Source: Macrotrachela quadricornifera (lineage: Eukaryota > Rotifera > Eurotatoria > Philodinida > Philodinidae). From it: a stretch of DNA of 64,000 nt. Below, in pieces: positions 46,640-58,577 of the stretch (position 1 is the first letter of the stretch; the number at the start of each line of letters is the position of its first letter). The translations under genes were made by a program, and so were the position numbers. The DNA lies in NCBI GenBank assembly GCA_022393335.1, contig JAJEKB010021031.1, positions 1,068,716 through 1,132,715 on the forward strand, written 5' to 3'. The notes beneath the pieces are model-generated. The model was not told where the DNA came from, ran no database searches, and was given only the letters and a program-made list of their open reading frames with translations.

Positions 46640-48470
46640 ATTACCTATGATCAAATTTTACAAGGAAAATTTTTTTTGTAAAATAACCTGTCCTTTGTGT
46701 GAAAAAATAATCTCAAGAAAATTTAAAAAACTGACATCATCAATCGATTCCTCAACTACGATTACCTTTGCTCAAACTTTATAAAATATATTTGTTTTCG
46801 TAAAAAACATATCCTTTGTTAAAAAAATACTCTTAAAAAAATTTTAAAAACTAATACCAGATTCAGATTCCTCAATCTCGAAAATCTTTGGGGCAAATAA
46901 ATATGTTTCAAATGGGACCTTTGACGTGCGACCGATGATACGCACACAAACTCATTTTAGTTTTTTTTGTATGCTCCTCCACTCAATCGAGGAAAAAAAC
47001 CCTCTAACGAAGTTAATACTACCATATACCTTCATTCATCAATTCTGATACCACCACAACAAGCAATGGTGTTCATTACACACCATGGCGAAATCAGCAA
47101 ATCGTGATAAAATACTTGTTTTCGATGAAAAATAGGAAACCTCACCGATTCCTCACATCAATTGATCAATTTAGATACCACCAAAATAAGCAATACCGTT
47201 GATTAACTGTCATGCCTCGGTGTAATGAACGTTTTTCGAAAGATTAATTTTGAATGTTTTAGTTATTTTTTATATGGATGTCTTTTTGACCCTGCCACAC
47301 ATACACCCACAAACTATTTTTTTCATATGACCCTCCCTACAGCCGAGGAAAAAGCCCTTTTTTTTAGCAAAAAAACTTATTTTAAAAAATTCAAAAACTA
47401 ATAGTGCCATTCGATCCGTCGACACCGAAAACCTTTTGTCAAACTTTATAAGAAACTAGTGGAAACCCGTGCATGCTGCATGGCTGCTTTCACTCTGTGA
47501 AGAAAATCTTTTCTGCTGGCGAGAGAATTCTTAAAGGCACTTAGAATTCTACTTCTGCTCTGAAACAAAGCTTATTACATGATATTCAATTTATTTAAAG
47601 GTAACCAATATTAAAAATTTCTTTGAAAACAATCATATGCTCGTTTGATCCCATCTTTACCATCACTCGTGTTCCTTTAATCTGGCAACACACACAGAGA
47701 CACTCGACATTATTATATAGAAGAAGATAGCCAAGCTTATTTTTTCCTCTAGAGCTCGAGCTAAAACCATGTTTTTTTGACCCGGTAACAGACAGACACT
47801 CAACATTATAATATAGATTATTATTTTCTTGAAAAAAGCCTTTTTTAGCAAAAAAAAATATTTGTAAAAATTCAAAAACTGATAGTGCCATTCGATTCCC
47901 CGACCCCACAAAACCTTGGTCAGGCCTTAAGCGTTGAGTCAAGCCTGAAGTTTGATTCTTTGAGAGATTTTTCTAAGAACATGTTTTTTTGATCTTTGAC
48001 CCCGACGACAAGCAAACTATTTTTTTTCATATGACCCTCCCTTCAGTCAAGGAAATGAGGGTCAAAAAAACATTTTTCGGAAACAAAATAATCATGAGGG
48101 TCAAAATAACATTTTTGATAAAAAAATAATTTTTTGGGTCAGAAAACTAAAAAACTAATTGTGCCAATCGATTCCCCGACCCCGAAAACCTTTGGTCAAA
48201 CTTTATAACAAATCATGTTTTTCTTAAAAAACCTTTTTTTTAGCAAAAAAAATTGCTTGAAAAAAATCGAAAAACTAATAGTACCATTCGATTTCTTGAC
48301 CCGGAAAAACTTTGGTCTAAGGTTTATTGTTGACTTTAGTCAAAGCTATGATCTTTGATGGATCTTTCTGAGACCATGTTTTTTTGACCTTTGACCCCGA
48401 CGACAAACAAGCAAGCAAACTATTTTTTTTCATATGACCCTCCTTTCAGTCGAGGGAATAAATATTTATT
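46640..48470 (+). repeat. Cluster of R1-type repeats
   Basis: Several diverged blocks repeat the order ATCATTCGATTCC(C)CGACCC, TTGGTCAAACTTTATA, TTTTTTTGACC(CT) and CATATGACCCTCC(C)TTCAG followed by TCGAGGAA. They end near 47345, 48065 and 48455. Tandem 120-bp subunits occur at 47040-47210. Short frames here are repeat read-through. Confidence 0.7.
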
Positions 48471-49051
48471 CCGTGATAATTGTAAGTTTTTCAAAAATTC
48501 AACATCGTTGATGATTTAATCATTCTCAGATATAACGGAAGTATCTGTTTAGCGTATAGGGTACATAACAAATGTATTCACAGCTTCAATCTCGCTCTTC
48601 ATAATCATATCGCGTTTCACACCTTTTTAATCTGTCATTAAATCGGCGTGCAAACAAATATTCATACTAAAATAGAATCATTGTCACGATAGTCATATAT
48701 TTTTGTTGATCCAACTTGAAAATAACTGCCCATTTTTACTTCCCTTTTCGCTCAATGAGTCATACAATTGATGTCACATGATACTGTAAGCCCACTTAGA
48801 AGAAATATTTAAGTCAAATAAAGAAAACCATGCATCCTCAGTCTCCAAGAACGGAAGAGCAAAGATATATAAATACCATTAGCAATCATAGTAAAACATC
48901 ACTACCAACAATACGATTACAGGTAAACTATCAACTGAGATGACATTGAATAGTTAAAAGAACAATATTCTTGATTCTTTGTTCAATGCTCTCTCATTCA
49001 TTTGGAAAACTTTCAGATCATTGCTAAATTCTTTCTTTTCAGAACACAAAC
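48471..49051. other. Promoter side of the 672-residue secreted protein gene
   Basis: No gene is seen. It lies directly upstream of the start codon at 49052. TATATAAA occurs at about 48865, a plausible but unproven core promoter element. Confidence 0.4.
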
Positions 49052-51127
49052 ATGTTCAACACATTTGTTCTATTATTATTATTACATGTTATTATGTCGT
49101 GCAGTGCATATTTGGAGTCACCATTGATCCAACTCAATGCAAAATCACATGATACATCAAATGCATTGCGACAAGCCGCACAAGTCTTGAACGTCGCTAC
49201 ACCTGGTAAGATACAGTTTTTATTATTGTTTTAACTTTTCGTTTTCAATCATTTTATTCAAGACAATTGGGCTACTTACATCGATCACTCATCAATAAAC
49301 TTAACATATACTTACTCACATGTTGGAACGGAAACAGTCAATACCGTGATGGCTAACTGGTCGATTCCCGATCAGTTTCGTACTCAAGCCGTGCGAAAGG
49401 TGCATTTATTGGTAACAGCTGCAACCGAAGGATCCTATACTGCTCAAGCATTTGTATTCGATGTTTCATCAGGTGCCTCTTTATCGACGTTGATAGTCGT
49501 GACACAAAAAATTGCTTCACCAACTGATCCAAATTCACCAGTTTCTATTGGATATGTATTAATCAACAGTAATGTAGGTATCAAACAACAATACACACCA
49601 TACAACGAGAGAAGCTGCCATCGATGTCCCAAGTGTGTATGGACTAGTAAGTGTTGTTGTCATGATGAAACAAAATACGCACCACGTGGAAACACTCAAG
49701 AAGAATTACTACTCATTCAAAACAAGATGAAAGCTGATCAATATGCTGTGTTCAATCGACTAAAACTACGTAAAACATTGACAAAACGGGCTTTGTTATC
49801 AAACGGTAACAACAATAACAATGCAGCTGCTTCTTTAGTTGTGGCGATTGAAAAATATCTCTCAAACAAACGTGTTCTCAGTGAAGTGTTATCAACATAT
49901 AATGATTCTCTTCTATCAGCACTACAGTCTCATATGGGATCTTTGAAATTATCTACTGAAACATTGAAATTAGCCAAAGTGAAGAATGAAAATATGCCAC
50001 TTGTGCTTTCAGCTTTAGCAGAACAGTATGGTTTTGAAGAAGATTTTGCCAATTCGAACTTTACTGAACAAATCCAAACAGGTCGAGCGTCATATGAAAA
50101 CCTCTTCACAACTTCAACAAACAACAATAACAAGCAGATCTATATCAAATACATTTGGTTGGTCGGTCAACGTATTGATAGTTCAACTAATTCCATTAAT
50201 TTCCTCTTTATGAATATTACATCTGAAATATTGGTTGATGCATTTTTATCCAATGGCACAAATACAACTATAACTAATGTCGTTAGAACAAAACAACTAA
50301 AGATTGTTCGTACTTCATCCTTGAATGATCGAGGTGAATTTATCAATGAATACCTTTCTACATTGATCACACCATGGAAAGTGAAAACCACAACAGGCGT
50401 GTTGAACATCTTACGATATATGGCTGCTAGTAAACTCTATCCACAAAAGGGTCGCATGTTATCGTATTTACAATCGGAAATCAATGGTAAACAAGCTCGT
50501 GTTGAACCAGTTACACTGCCACTCAAAATCAAAGCTCTTTCTGAAGCAGTTTCAGCTGCGGCAGGTGCTTGGAAAGATATCGTTACTGCATTCAAATCAA
50601 GTAAATCCACAACTATCACACGAATTGTTCGTTTTGGATTTACCTACTTCAACCAGAAATCTACTGTTTTAAAGGCAATTGATATCCCGGCAGCATATGC
50701 AAGAGAGTTCATCAATGCCTTAATCTTTGAATATAGTTTACCTGCCAAAGGAAGTTTTGCACTTGGTATCACCTATTCACCCGATTTTGCTTGGGATCGA
50801 ACCGAATATCTCTATTCGCCAGCTATGGATGGAAACTATCGATCGGTGACGATATTCAAGAATGGTGATAGTGTATCGAATACAGCTTCATTCTTTATCG
50901 TTGATATCGATGCTAATTGGCAATTAGCACCCGATTTACTATTGATTCAAACATCGAAAAGCATTCTCGGTGGTCTGTTTGAGAATAACAAACAATCAAT
51001 CGAAGAAGTACCACATGTTTTAACACCGGACGAAGCACAGAAATTGCAACAGTTTTTTATGTTAGTAGCAATGGGGAATATTGCTTCGACATTAAGTCTC
51101 AATGTGACTGTTCCTGCATTGAATTAG
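49052..51127 (+). CDS. Large secreted protein with Cys cluster, function unknown
   Basis: Two exons, 49052-49205 and 49263-51127, with a 57-nt GT..AG intron (CCTGGTAAG ... TTCAAGAC). They total 2019 nt, 672 residues, uninterrupted. It starts with a strong signal peptide (MFNTFVLLLLLHVIMSCSA). Residues 60-150 look beta-rich (INLTYTYSHVGTETV, KVHLLVTAATEGSYTAQAFV). A compact cysteine cluster at about 170-185 (SCHRCPKCVWTSKCCCH) follows. The middle is helical with Asn-rich insertions. The C-terminal third again has strands and sequons. Many N-x-S/T sites fit a secreted glycoprotein. I recognise no family. AATAAATAAA near 51196 is the likely polyadenylation signal. A fragment of the same 3' end lies at 52001-52400. 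Confidence 0.8.
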
Positions 51128-52000
51128 ACTATCAGAAGAAAGTGGACTATTACAGAAAATGCTATGTATACTTCATTTTTCATACCTTCAATGAAATAAA
51201 TAAACAAGATTCTATTTAATCCGGAAAAAAACTTACTATCAATACAGAATGTCTGCCAATATGAGACTAGAGTAACTTTTTCAATTAGTCTCTTTGCATA
51301 AATTCTATTGTTAAGGATCGTCCCGCTTACAAAATGCTATTTTTTTGCAAAACATTGTTCTATCATATCTACAAATGTTGAATAGATCATTTTTACACCG
51401 ATCTTTATGCGAATATAAATGCTCTAGATATGAGTTTTGTATTTTGAATCTATTCTTGGTAAAGCTGTGTATAGTTTACCAGTAATATTTTATTTGGATT
51501 TGTTGATATTCTTTCAATTTTTATTGAAACTTATGAAAGAAGCGATGCAAATCATCGATTTTCAGATAATATAGTGGTTAAGAATGTACCCCATAAAAGA
51601 ATTTTTATCAGGAAAATCAACATTTTCTTTATTTTATTAAATTTCAAGCCGTAAGAATCGATGAAAATTCAATATTTCTGATTCTTTTTCGATTAAAATT
51701 TTCTTGATTTTTTGAGTAAGATAGAAATCTGTAATTCGATTCGAGCTTTGAATAGTTTATAATTCCAATAGCATAGGAGTATGACTTGAGTGAAGTGTAG
51801 ATTATGCCAATGGATTTTCCTTCCGCGTTTTGAGCAGTGATGAGTAAAAAATTCGCAATTCGTGCAATGTTTCATTTGAATTTAAAATTATGCTTTGTTC
51901 TCTGGTTTTGTAAGTATGTTATGTGATTATCAGCGCTTGGTCTCTTCTCTCATCTTGTGTGATGTCATTATTAGACCTTCATCCTCACATCCACCCTAGT
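51128..52000. other. Intergenic; ends in a C-rich tract
   Basis: The 3' flank of the secreted-protein gene, then AT-rich DNA. A CCTCACATCCACCCT tract (about 51983-51997) directly abuts the duplicated gene fragment that follows. Confidence 0.45.
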
Positions 52001-52400
52001 TGGTAGCAATGGAAAATATCGCCTCGACATTAAGTCTCAATATCACTATTCCTTCATTGGAATAGAGCATCAGAATAGAGATGCAACAATACTAATACCA
52101 AATGGTATTGATGGTATTAATATTAGTCGTATTAGTATTGATATTGGTGTTGGTATTAGTCCAAGCCGGACTTACTCTAGATGTGTAACAGCACCAATAA
52201 CACCCACTACCGCCCAATACCAATACTAACACGACTAATACCAATACCCTAATACAGTATGGGTATTGTTACATCTCTACATCAGAAGAAAGATGACTAC
52301 TGTACATAATACAAACTATACTTTTTTTGTGATATTTTTCATTAAATAAATAAACAAGATTCTATTTAATTGGGAAAAAACTTGATATCAATGCAGAATT
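52001..52400 (+). pseudogene. 3' fragment duplicate of the secreted-protein gene
   Basis: 52001-52067 encodes VAMENIASTLSLNITIPSLE and a stop, matching the end of the gene at 51127. After a 204-bp insertion the similarity continues through the 3' UTR (AATAAATAAACAAGATTCTA, GGAAAAAACTT.ATATCAAT). Only the last 20 or so codons and the UTR are present. It is a truncated duplicate rather than a gene. Confidence 0.85.
52076..52279. mobile_element. hAT-type MITE, 204 bp, with 8-bp target duplication
   Basis: Ends are TAGAGATGCAACAATAC at the left and, read inward from the right, TAGAGATGTAACAATAC. The flanking 8-bp CATCAGAA occurs at 52068-52075 and 52280-52287. The intact relative at 51130-51140 has a single ATCAGAA, so the empty site is known. 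An 8-bp duplication and TAGAGATG-type ends fit hAT elements. The inside is made of ATACTAATACC-like words in both orientations. Confidence 0.9.
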
Positions 52401-53140
52401 ATCATGAAAATCAACTAGTATGAAATAAGTGTATTAGGTAAGGTATTGTAGAGGGTTGCCTTCATTATTTCGTCTGTGACTTGCTAGCATTGATCTGTTT
52501 AGCTTGGTTAAATCGTTCGACAAATTTTTTTGCTAGTTCATTTGATTTCAATCTCACACAAAATGTTTCATGTTTAGCTTCTCCATCAGCAAAATCTATT
52601 GCAGTCCATACATAAGTAGCCGCTGCGCCTTGATGTGGTTTCAATTCCATCTCTGGGGTGATTGTATGATTTGCGCATAATTTTAAAACTTGCTCATGAC
52701 GCATCAATATTCGACATAGATTAGTTGTTTTATGTTGTAAAATTTTCATTTCACCTATACCTCGTTCTTTCATTTGGTTGCTTGTCGTATCAAAACGATA
52801 AAGTTTTGCTCGTTCACAAAATAGAATATTTTCATCTTCTTCACCTGTTTTAACTTCCACAGAGGTTAAATTTACAATCGGTTGAAATAGAGTATTTGGT
52901 TCATATGGTTCTACTCTATCGCCATTCTCAGTATTAGTCGAATTCCGCGTACTAAATAATGATGGATTTGAGGGTGAGTCAAATGTAAATATAGATGATG
53001 TGTTAGTAAACGCAGGGAAATTAAATCCAAGATTGTTATTATTTGGAGATTTAAAAATTGAAACGCTGCCAAATGTGGATGTACTAGTATTATCCCATTG
53101 AAATGTTGATTTTTTCCAAGGGGGGAAATAACTGATTGCA

Positions 53141-53280
53141 ATCAAAGCAATCATTGACAATCATTGGCAATCATTGACAATCATCGGCAATCATAGGCAA
53201 TCATTGACAATCNNNNNNNNNNGGCAATCATTGACAATCATCGGCAATCATAGGCAATCATTGACAATCATTGACGATCG
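53141..53280 (+). repeat. Subterminal decamer array, left end, with assembly gap
   Basis: About 12 visible copies of CAATCATTGG or variants (TTGAC, TCGGC, TAGGC) in a row. Ten N at 53213-53222 mark an unresolved part, so the copy number is uncertain. Frames through this array are not genes. Confidence 0.93.
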
Positions 53281-53584
53281 TGGAATACAGATTTTTATAG
53301 CAGCAACGAAAATGCTTATTACTTATTTATCGAGTCAAGATAAATTATATCAGTGCTATACACATCATTTGGACGGCAGAAATTAGAGAGAAAAATAATG
53401 AACCAAAGATAATTTGTTCATAACCTAGATTTTCTTTCTGTTCTGTTGTCTCGTGTTCATTCTCTAATGTAATACAAGACAGAACGAAAAGAAATTTGTA
53501 ATGTTCGGTTTTTTTCTATGTATTTTTATCTTTTCAAGTTAAATATACACAAGCCTTTATTTAATAAATCTCGTTACTATTAAA

Positions 53585-54889
53585 ATGTCTATGTCTAAAT
53601 ATTCATCTATATATACAAAATCTTTGCCTTCAAACATTATAGATCTTCGAGATAAAGCATTCTATGATATTATTGGACAATTTTCTGGAAACAAAGTTGC
53701 AGAATTACTTGCTTTCCAAGAATTCAATGGAGTTGACTCATTTCTTGGATGCAAAGATGTTACTGCTATTTTTCAATTGAAATCTAATCAATTAAATGAA
53801 TTAAAGAAAAACATGTGTATTACATTAGATGATGGATCTGTTGTTCTTCTACCAGGTCTTGAATCATCAATCATTAATCTTAAAAAAATTCTTGAAAAGA
53901 AACGAGAAGAGATTATAAAACAAGCTGAACGACTTCATACTATTAATTCTTCAATTTCATTAGTAACAAGTGCAACGTTGACCATTTCAACAGCAACTGC
54001 TTCACCAATATCTCAACCTTTAACTCAAACATCTTCATATACATCTTCATCTGCTAATTCAATGAATACTTCATCATCTAATCCTCAAGTCACGTTGAAT
54101 CATCTTACGGATGAAGTAACAAATAGAATTACACGAACTATGATCAATTGGCTGAATAAAAATAAACGTGAATTAAATTTAGCAAATACTGATTTCAAGG
54201 AAGGAATTGATTTTCGATTAGAATTGAACAAGCAACAAGATGGAATTATGATGATATGTAAATGTGGTAGAAAAAATTCCATTACCCAAAAACAAGGAGT
54301 TCTAGTGGTAAGAAATTAACTTATCTAATTCTTACAATTAGCCAGTATCCTACTTTATTATTTGCTAATACTTTGCACATTAAGTATATTTGAGGATTTC
54401 AATCATGATTTCTTTGTTTAATCATATAAAAACTTTATTTTAATAACGATTTCTTACTGTTTCTAGCATGTTTAAAGTAAAATGGTTTTAAAAAATCTTA
54501 TTGCTTGTTTATTTTTCTTCATTATCAAAAAAGAAAATTGAATAAAATAAAGGCTATCAGTTGATATAACGGTCAACTTTGATTATCTAATATTTGTTCT
54601 ATCTAAGAATAAAGATCATTTCTAAATAGTATTTCACTAAAAAATATTCTTGTTCTAGTTTTCGAATATTTATCGTCATTTCAAATCTGGCAAGTGCTCA
54701 TTGATCATTGAAAGCAAGCAAAATTTACTTGACGATGGTGACATTATTACAAATGAACAAGGTCAAACTCAATCCAGTATATCGATTTCACGTCAACCAA
54801 AGTCATCTCTAGTGGTATCTACATCTTCCAAAAGCAAAAATCGAAATCGTTCTACTTCGAGTGTTCCAAAGAAGAAAAAAATAAGATAA
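53585..54889 (+). CDS. Transposon protein 1: accessory/DNA-binding candidate
   Basis: Two exons, 53585-54307 and 54659-54889, GT..AG junction (CTAGTGGTAAG ... TGTTCTAGTT). They give 241 + 76 = 317 residues, uninterrupted. Residues about 18-105 form an alpha-helical domain (AFYDIIGQFSGNKVAELLAF, ITLDDGSVVLLPGLESSI) that is also recognisable at the start of protein 2. A Ser/Thr-rich linker (residues 120-165) follows. The rest has a likely zinc-binding motif spanning the splice junction: CKCG then FSNIYRHFKSGKC. The tail is basic (SSVPKKKKIR), resembling a nuclear localisation signal. The role is inferred as a partner or DNA-binding subunit of the transposase. No named family is recognised. Confidence 0.78.
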
Positions 54890-55260
54890 AAATAGATACT
54901 TTAGCTCATCACTAGATAATTATTTTCATTGCTTATTTCCTAATATTACTTAGGTATATATATGGTACAACTTTTTAAAATTAGTTATTATTTTCATGTT
55001 TTGTACAACTGGGAAATGAAAGAAACTGACATTTATTTATTATATATTTATTGAACCTTTTTTAATACTGGTGTGTTTCTTCTAAATTGATATATTATTA
55101 GATTTTGACATCCACTTGTATATACATTGTTATAAAATATTTACCATTAAAATATTTTTCATCTTTGATCTAATACAATTGATTAATTAGTCTTTTAGTC
55201 TTTTAGATCAGAAACTTTTAGCTATAACTTCTTACACTGTTTCAAGAAAAAAAACTTCAA

Positions 55261-57940
55261 ATGCCAATATCAACACCTGATAATATATTCCAGCTGCAAG
55301 GAGAAGAGTTTTTAAATGTAGTACAACAACAATGTGGAAATACAATGTCCGAAATTTTACGTTATTTAGAAATTAATTCTGCTGATTGTTTGCTTGATAT
55401 ACAAGATTTGTTTGCATTTTTTCATCACAATTCACCTGATCTGATGCCGATGAAAAATAAAGTTGGAAATACTTTGAGTGATGGAAGTTTTTTAGTGAAG
55501 GAAGGTCTCTTATTTCAAGCAAATACTCTTGTTCAAACATTACATGCACTTAAACAACAAAAAAATTTATCAACATCAAATAATATAACCGTATCGTGTG
55601 CTCTTCTCAATCAATATCCTATTGTTCGAAAAATTATTCATATATTTGAAAATTCTTCATCACAATTGGATACTTTTTTCAACACCTTTAAATACAAAAT
55701 TATCGAAACAATTATATCAAACCATGATCGTGCAAAAACTCGTTATTCTTACAATGATTCCATTCAGGACTTTGCTGCTTGCATATTAATTCTTGGTGGT
55801 CGTAATGTATACGAATTCATTCGAATAAATATATCTGGTTTTCTTCCAAATCTAACAGTTATTCAACGTCTACTTGATTCTAGCACAAGCCGAAGTGAAG
55901 AAGGAGAATTTAGATACGATTCAATGTTCAATCATCTTGTATCTCAAGGAACAAATCTTACATTTGTTGCTGAAGATTGCACGGCAGTAATACCTCGAAT
56001 CGTGTATGATGCTAAAGCGAACACATTTGTTGGTTTTACGCCACCTCTTGGAAATGGTTTACCAAAAATTAAATCATTTTCAACTGATTCTTTTATTGAA
56101 CTCGAAAACTGGTTCAACACAACATCCAAATCTCATTTTCTTAACATTCAAATGATTCAACCAATTAATCTAAATAGTTTTTCTGCATCAACCTTTCTTC
56201 TTAGTACCTATGGAACTGATAATCAGTTCACAACTAATGATGTGTTTATGAAATGGTTGAATATTGTTAATCAATGTAATGAAAATAACATTAAAGTCGT
56301 CCGATTTTCCACTGATTGTGACTCTCGTTATTTACGAACAATGCGACTTTTTAGTGGTTTTTTCGCTGATATGCCAAATCAACAAACTCATTTACATAAT
56401 GATACTTTTAATATAAAAATTCCTAAAGTAATTTTAATATTTTGAATAATTCAACTTTCTTAAATTATTGTATCTTTCTGTTGCAGAATTGGAATTGGTT
56501 TTTTATGAGAAATCGACAATTAATGTTGTTCTTTCAAGATAGTATTCATTTATGTACCAAATTTAGGAACAGGTTATTGTCTTCTAAAGCTACAATGATA
56601 TTTGGTGACGAACTTATTAGTATTAATCATCTTATCGAACTGATCGAATCATCGTCAAAAATGAATCACACTTTAGTGAAGTCGGATATTTTGGTGAAGG
56701 ATCGTCAAAACTTTTCGTCTTGTGAAAAAAATTTCAAATAAATCTGTTCTCGGTGGGCTTGCTTCTATATCAAACTCACGTAGTACTCGACTTTATCTTC
56801 AAGTATGTTTATCTTCGAGTTTAAAGGTATAAATAACCTCATGTATATTTTCTTTTTATATAATAGCTCATTCAAAATATTCGATTTGCTTTTATTGATA
56901 AGGAAACTACTTATCTTGATAGGATTTATTACTCTTGGAAAAATGTCTTTCTGATTCGATATTGGTATATTTGGTTAAATTCTAAAAACAAAAATGATCT
57001 TGATTTTCTTCTTTCTAAATTATCTTCTGCACAAAACCATCACAAGAAAAAAACAAAACAACAATATTTCATTAGTCTTCCATCGTTGTTTTCTATGGAA
57101 ATCAATAGTCACACGCTCGTTTATCTTGGTATACTCGTAATTCAACATCATTTGCCACCACAATGCTTGAATGTATCAATATTTAACTCTCAATCTTGTG
57201 AAAATACATTTCGTTTATGACGCGCCATGTCTGGAACTTTTTCCTCCATCGTTAATTTTAGTGTTTATGAATTTATTCAACGAGTAAAAAAATTATCTTT
57301 TTTAAATTCTGTTAAATGTCGAAATAACAATAATGGTACAAATGCAGAGTTTTTATTTCCACGACATCATAAACAATCAAAAATAATCAATTGTCAACAA
57401 ATATCAACCTTATCATCTTCTACTGTACCACTTTCACTTGAAGCAATTGAGAATATTATTCTACGTGCATATTCCGATGTATGTCGTTTAGTAGTTGATA
57501 TGAATGTTTGCAAACACGATCAACTCTTATCATTAGAAAAGATGTCTCAATCAGCTTATCTTCAACTTATGAAATCCCGAATAGTCGATTACTCTTGTCC
57601 TGCTGAATACGATCCCGACTTCGATTCGGATTCAAACAGCAGTAATTCTGATGAAGATGAAGAGATTACTGAGAATGATGTTTATTATGAAGACTCAGTC
57701 AACGACGACGACGACTCCGACAATCTTTCTAATGATCTCGTCAATATTAGTACATCAACATTTCAAGGAATGCGAGTATTTGACTCGATCAATCCTGCCC
57801 TGTCTAATTCATATTTTGTTGTCGACATTAATGGTGTAAAAAAATACTTACACAAACAAGCAGCTGCTTGGCTTCTGTCAAAAGATAGGTCAAGTTTATC
57901 TTCTGATCGTTTAAAACGTGTCATGTCTCATAATAAATGA
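55261..57940 (+). pseudogene. Transposon protein 2: transposase-like, two lesions
   Basis: Exons 55261-56427, 56487-56802 and 56867-57940 with GT..AG introns (TAAAGTAATT ... TTGCAG; TTCAAGTATG ... ATAATAG). The N-terminal domain (residues 10-100: GNTMSEILRYLEINSADCLL, NTLSDGSFLVKEGL) is related to protein 1. The core has VVRFSTDCDSRYLRTMRLF, then LMLFFQDSIHLCTKFRNRLL, LVKSDILVKDRQNFSSCEK, a helical stretch, and IFNSQSCENTFRL.RAMSG. The C-terminal region is strongly acidic. Lesions: exon 2 is one nt too long because of an extra A in the GAAAAAAATTTC run (about 56727), and TGA at 57218-57220 replaces the codon before RAMSG. Similar core motifs (QD..H..TK.RNRLL, NSQSCE.TFR) occur in uncharacterised transposase-like proteins of other invertebrates. 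That comparison is from memory. Confidence 0.75.
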
Positions 57941-58226
57941 AATGTATTTCTTTTTCATTTTTTTTACATTTTATGTTCATGATTTCTCTTTGTTTTGTTA
58001 AAAAAATCGCTGGAACTTATTTTAATTAGCACCAAAAACGTCTGTTATTTTCCTCTTCACTTGCCAAAAATCTCAGAGAAATTTATTTTATGTTCCTTGT
58101 TAATCTATCGCTTTTCCTATGAAAACTTGTTAGTTGAGCGAACGAGCCACTTTAATAATTTAACACAGAAATCTTATAACTACGATAAAACCTTCAATTC
58201 ACTATTTTTCAATCCAAGAAGTTGAT

Positions 58227-58323
58227 TGCAATCATTGGCAATCATTGGCAATCATTGGCAATCATTAGCAATCTTTGGCAATCATTGGCAATCATTAGCA
58301 ATCATTAGCAATCTTGGCAATCA
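58227..58323 (+). repeat. Subterminal decamer array, right end
   Basis: About nine copies of GGCAATCATT or variants in the same orientation as the left array, directly before the right terminal repeat. Confidence 0.93.
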
Positions 58324-58577
58324 AAAATTCAGTTGTTTCCCCCTTGATTTTTTCTGCGTTGAAGAATCTTCGAAACGAATGTCTTGTTTCATTTTCACAG
58401 TAAATAGTTGATTCCATGCAATCTGATCGTTTTTTACTATATGTAATTCTATAGTCGATGAGTTCGTTAAATTATCTAAATCTTCATTCATTTAACGAAT
58501 CACTTGTATGAATCGAGTTAAATCTTGTTCAACAAAACCTTCGGTTTTTCTTAATTGTTGAAGTTCTTTCGTTAATA

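Larger units (their letters stand above)
53117..58345 (+). mobile_element. Two-gene DNA transposon, 5.2 kb, superfamily not assigned
   Basis: Left end CAAGGGGGGAAATAACTGA and right end, read inward, AAGGGGGAAACAACTGAA form short imperfect terminal inverted repeats. The 9-bp flank GATTTTTTC is present at both 53108-53116 and 58346-58354. Just inside both ends lie arrays of the decamer CAATCATTGG/GGCAATCATT (53141-53280 and 58227-58323) in the same orientation. It encodes two plus-strand genes, at 53585-54889 and 55261-57940. The second resembles a transposase seen in other invertebrate genomes, but I cannot name the superfamily. It interrupts the B-box/RanBP1 gene. Confidence 0.85.

Noticed and set aside
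53141..58323. Decamer CAATCATTGG arrays as a free-standing minisatellite
   Set aside because: Both arrays sit just inside transposon ends defined by a 9-bp duplication, so they are subterminal repeats of that element.
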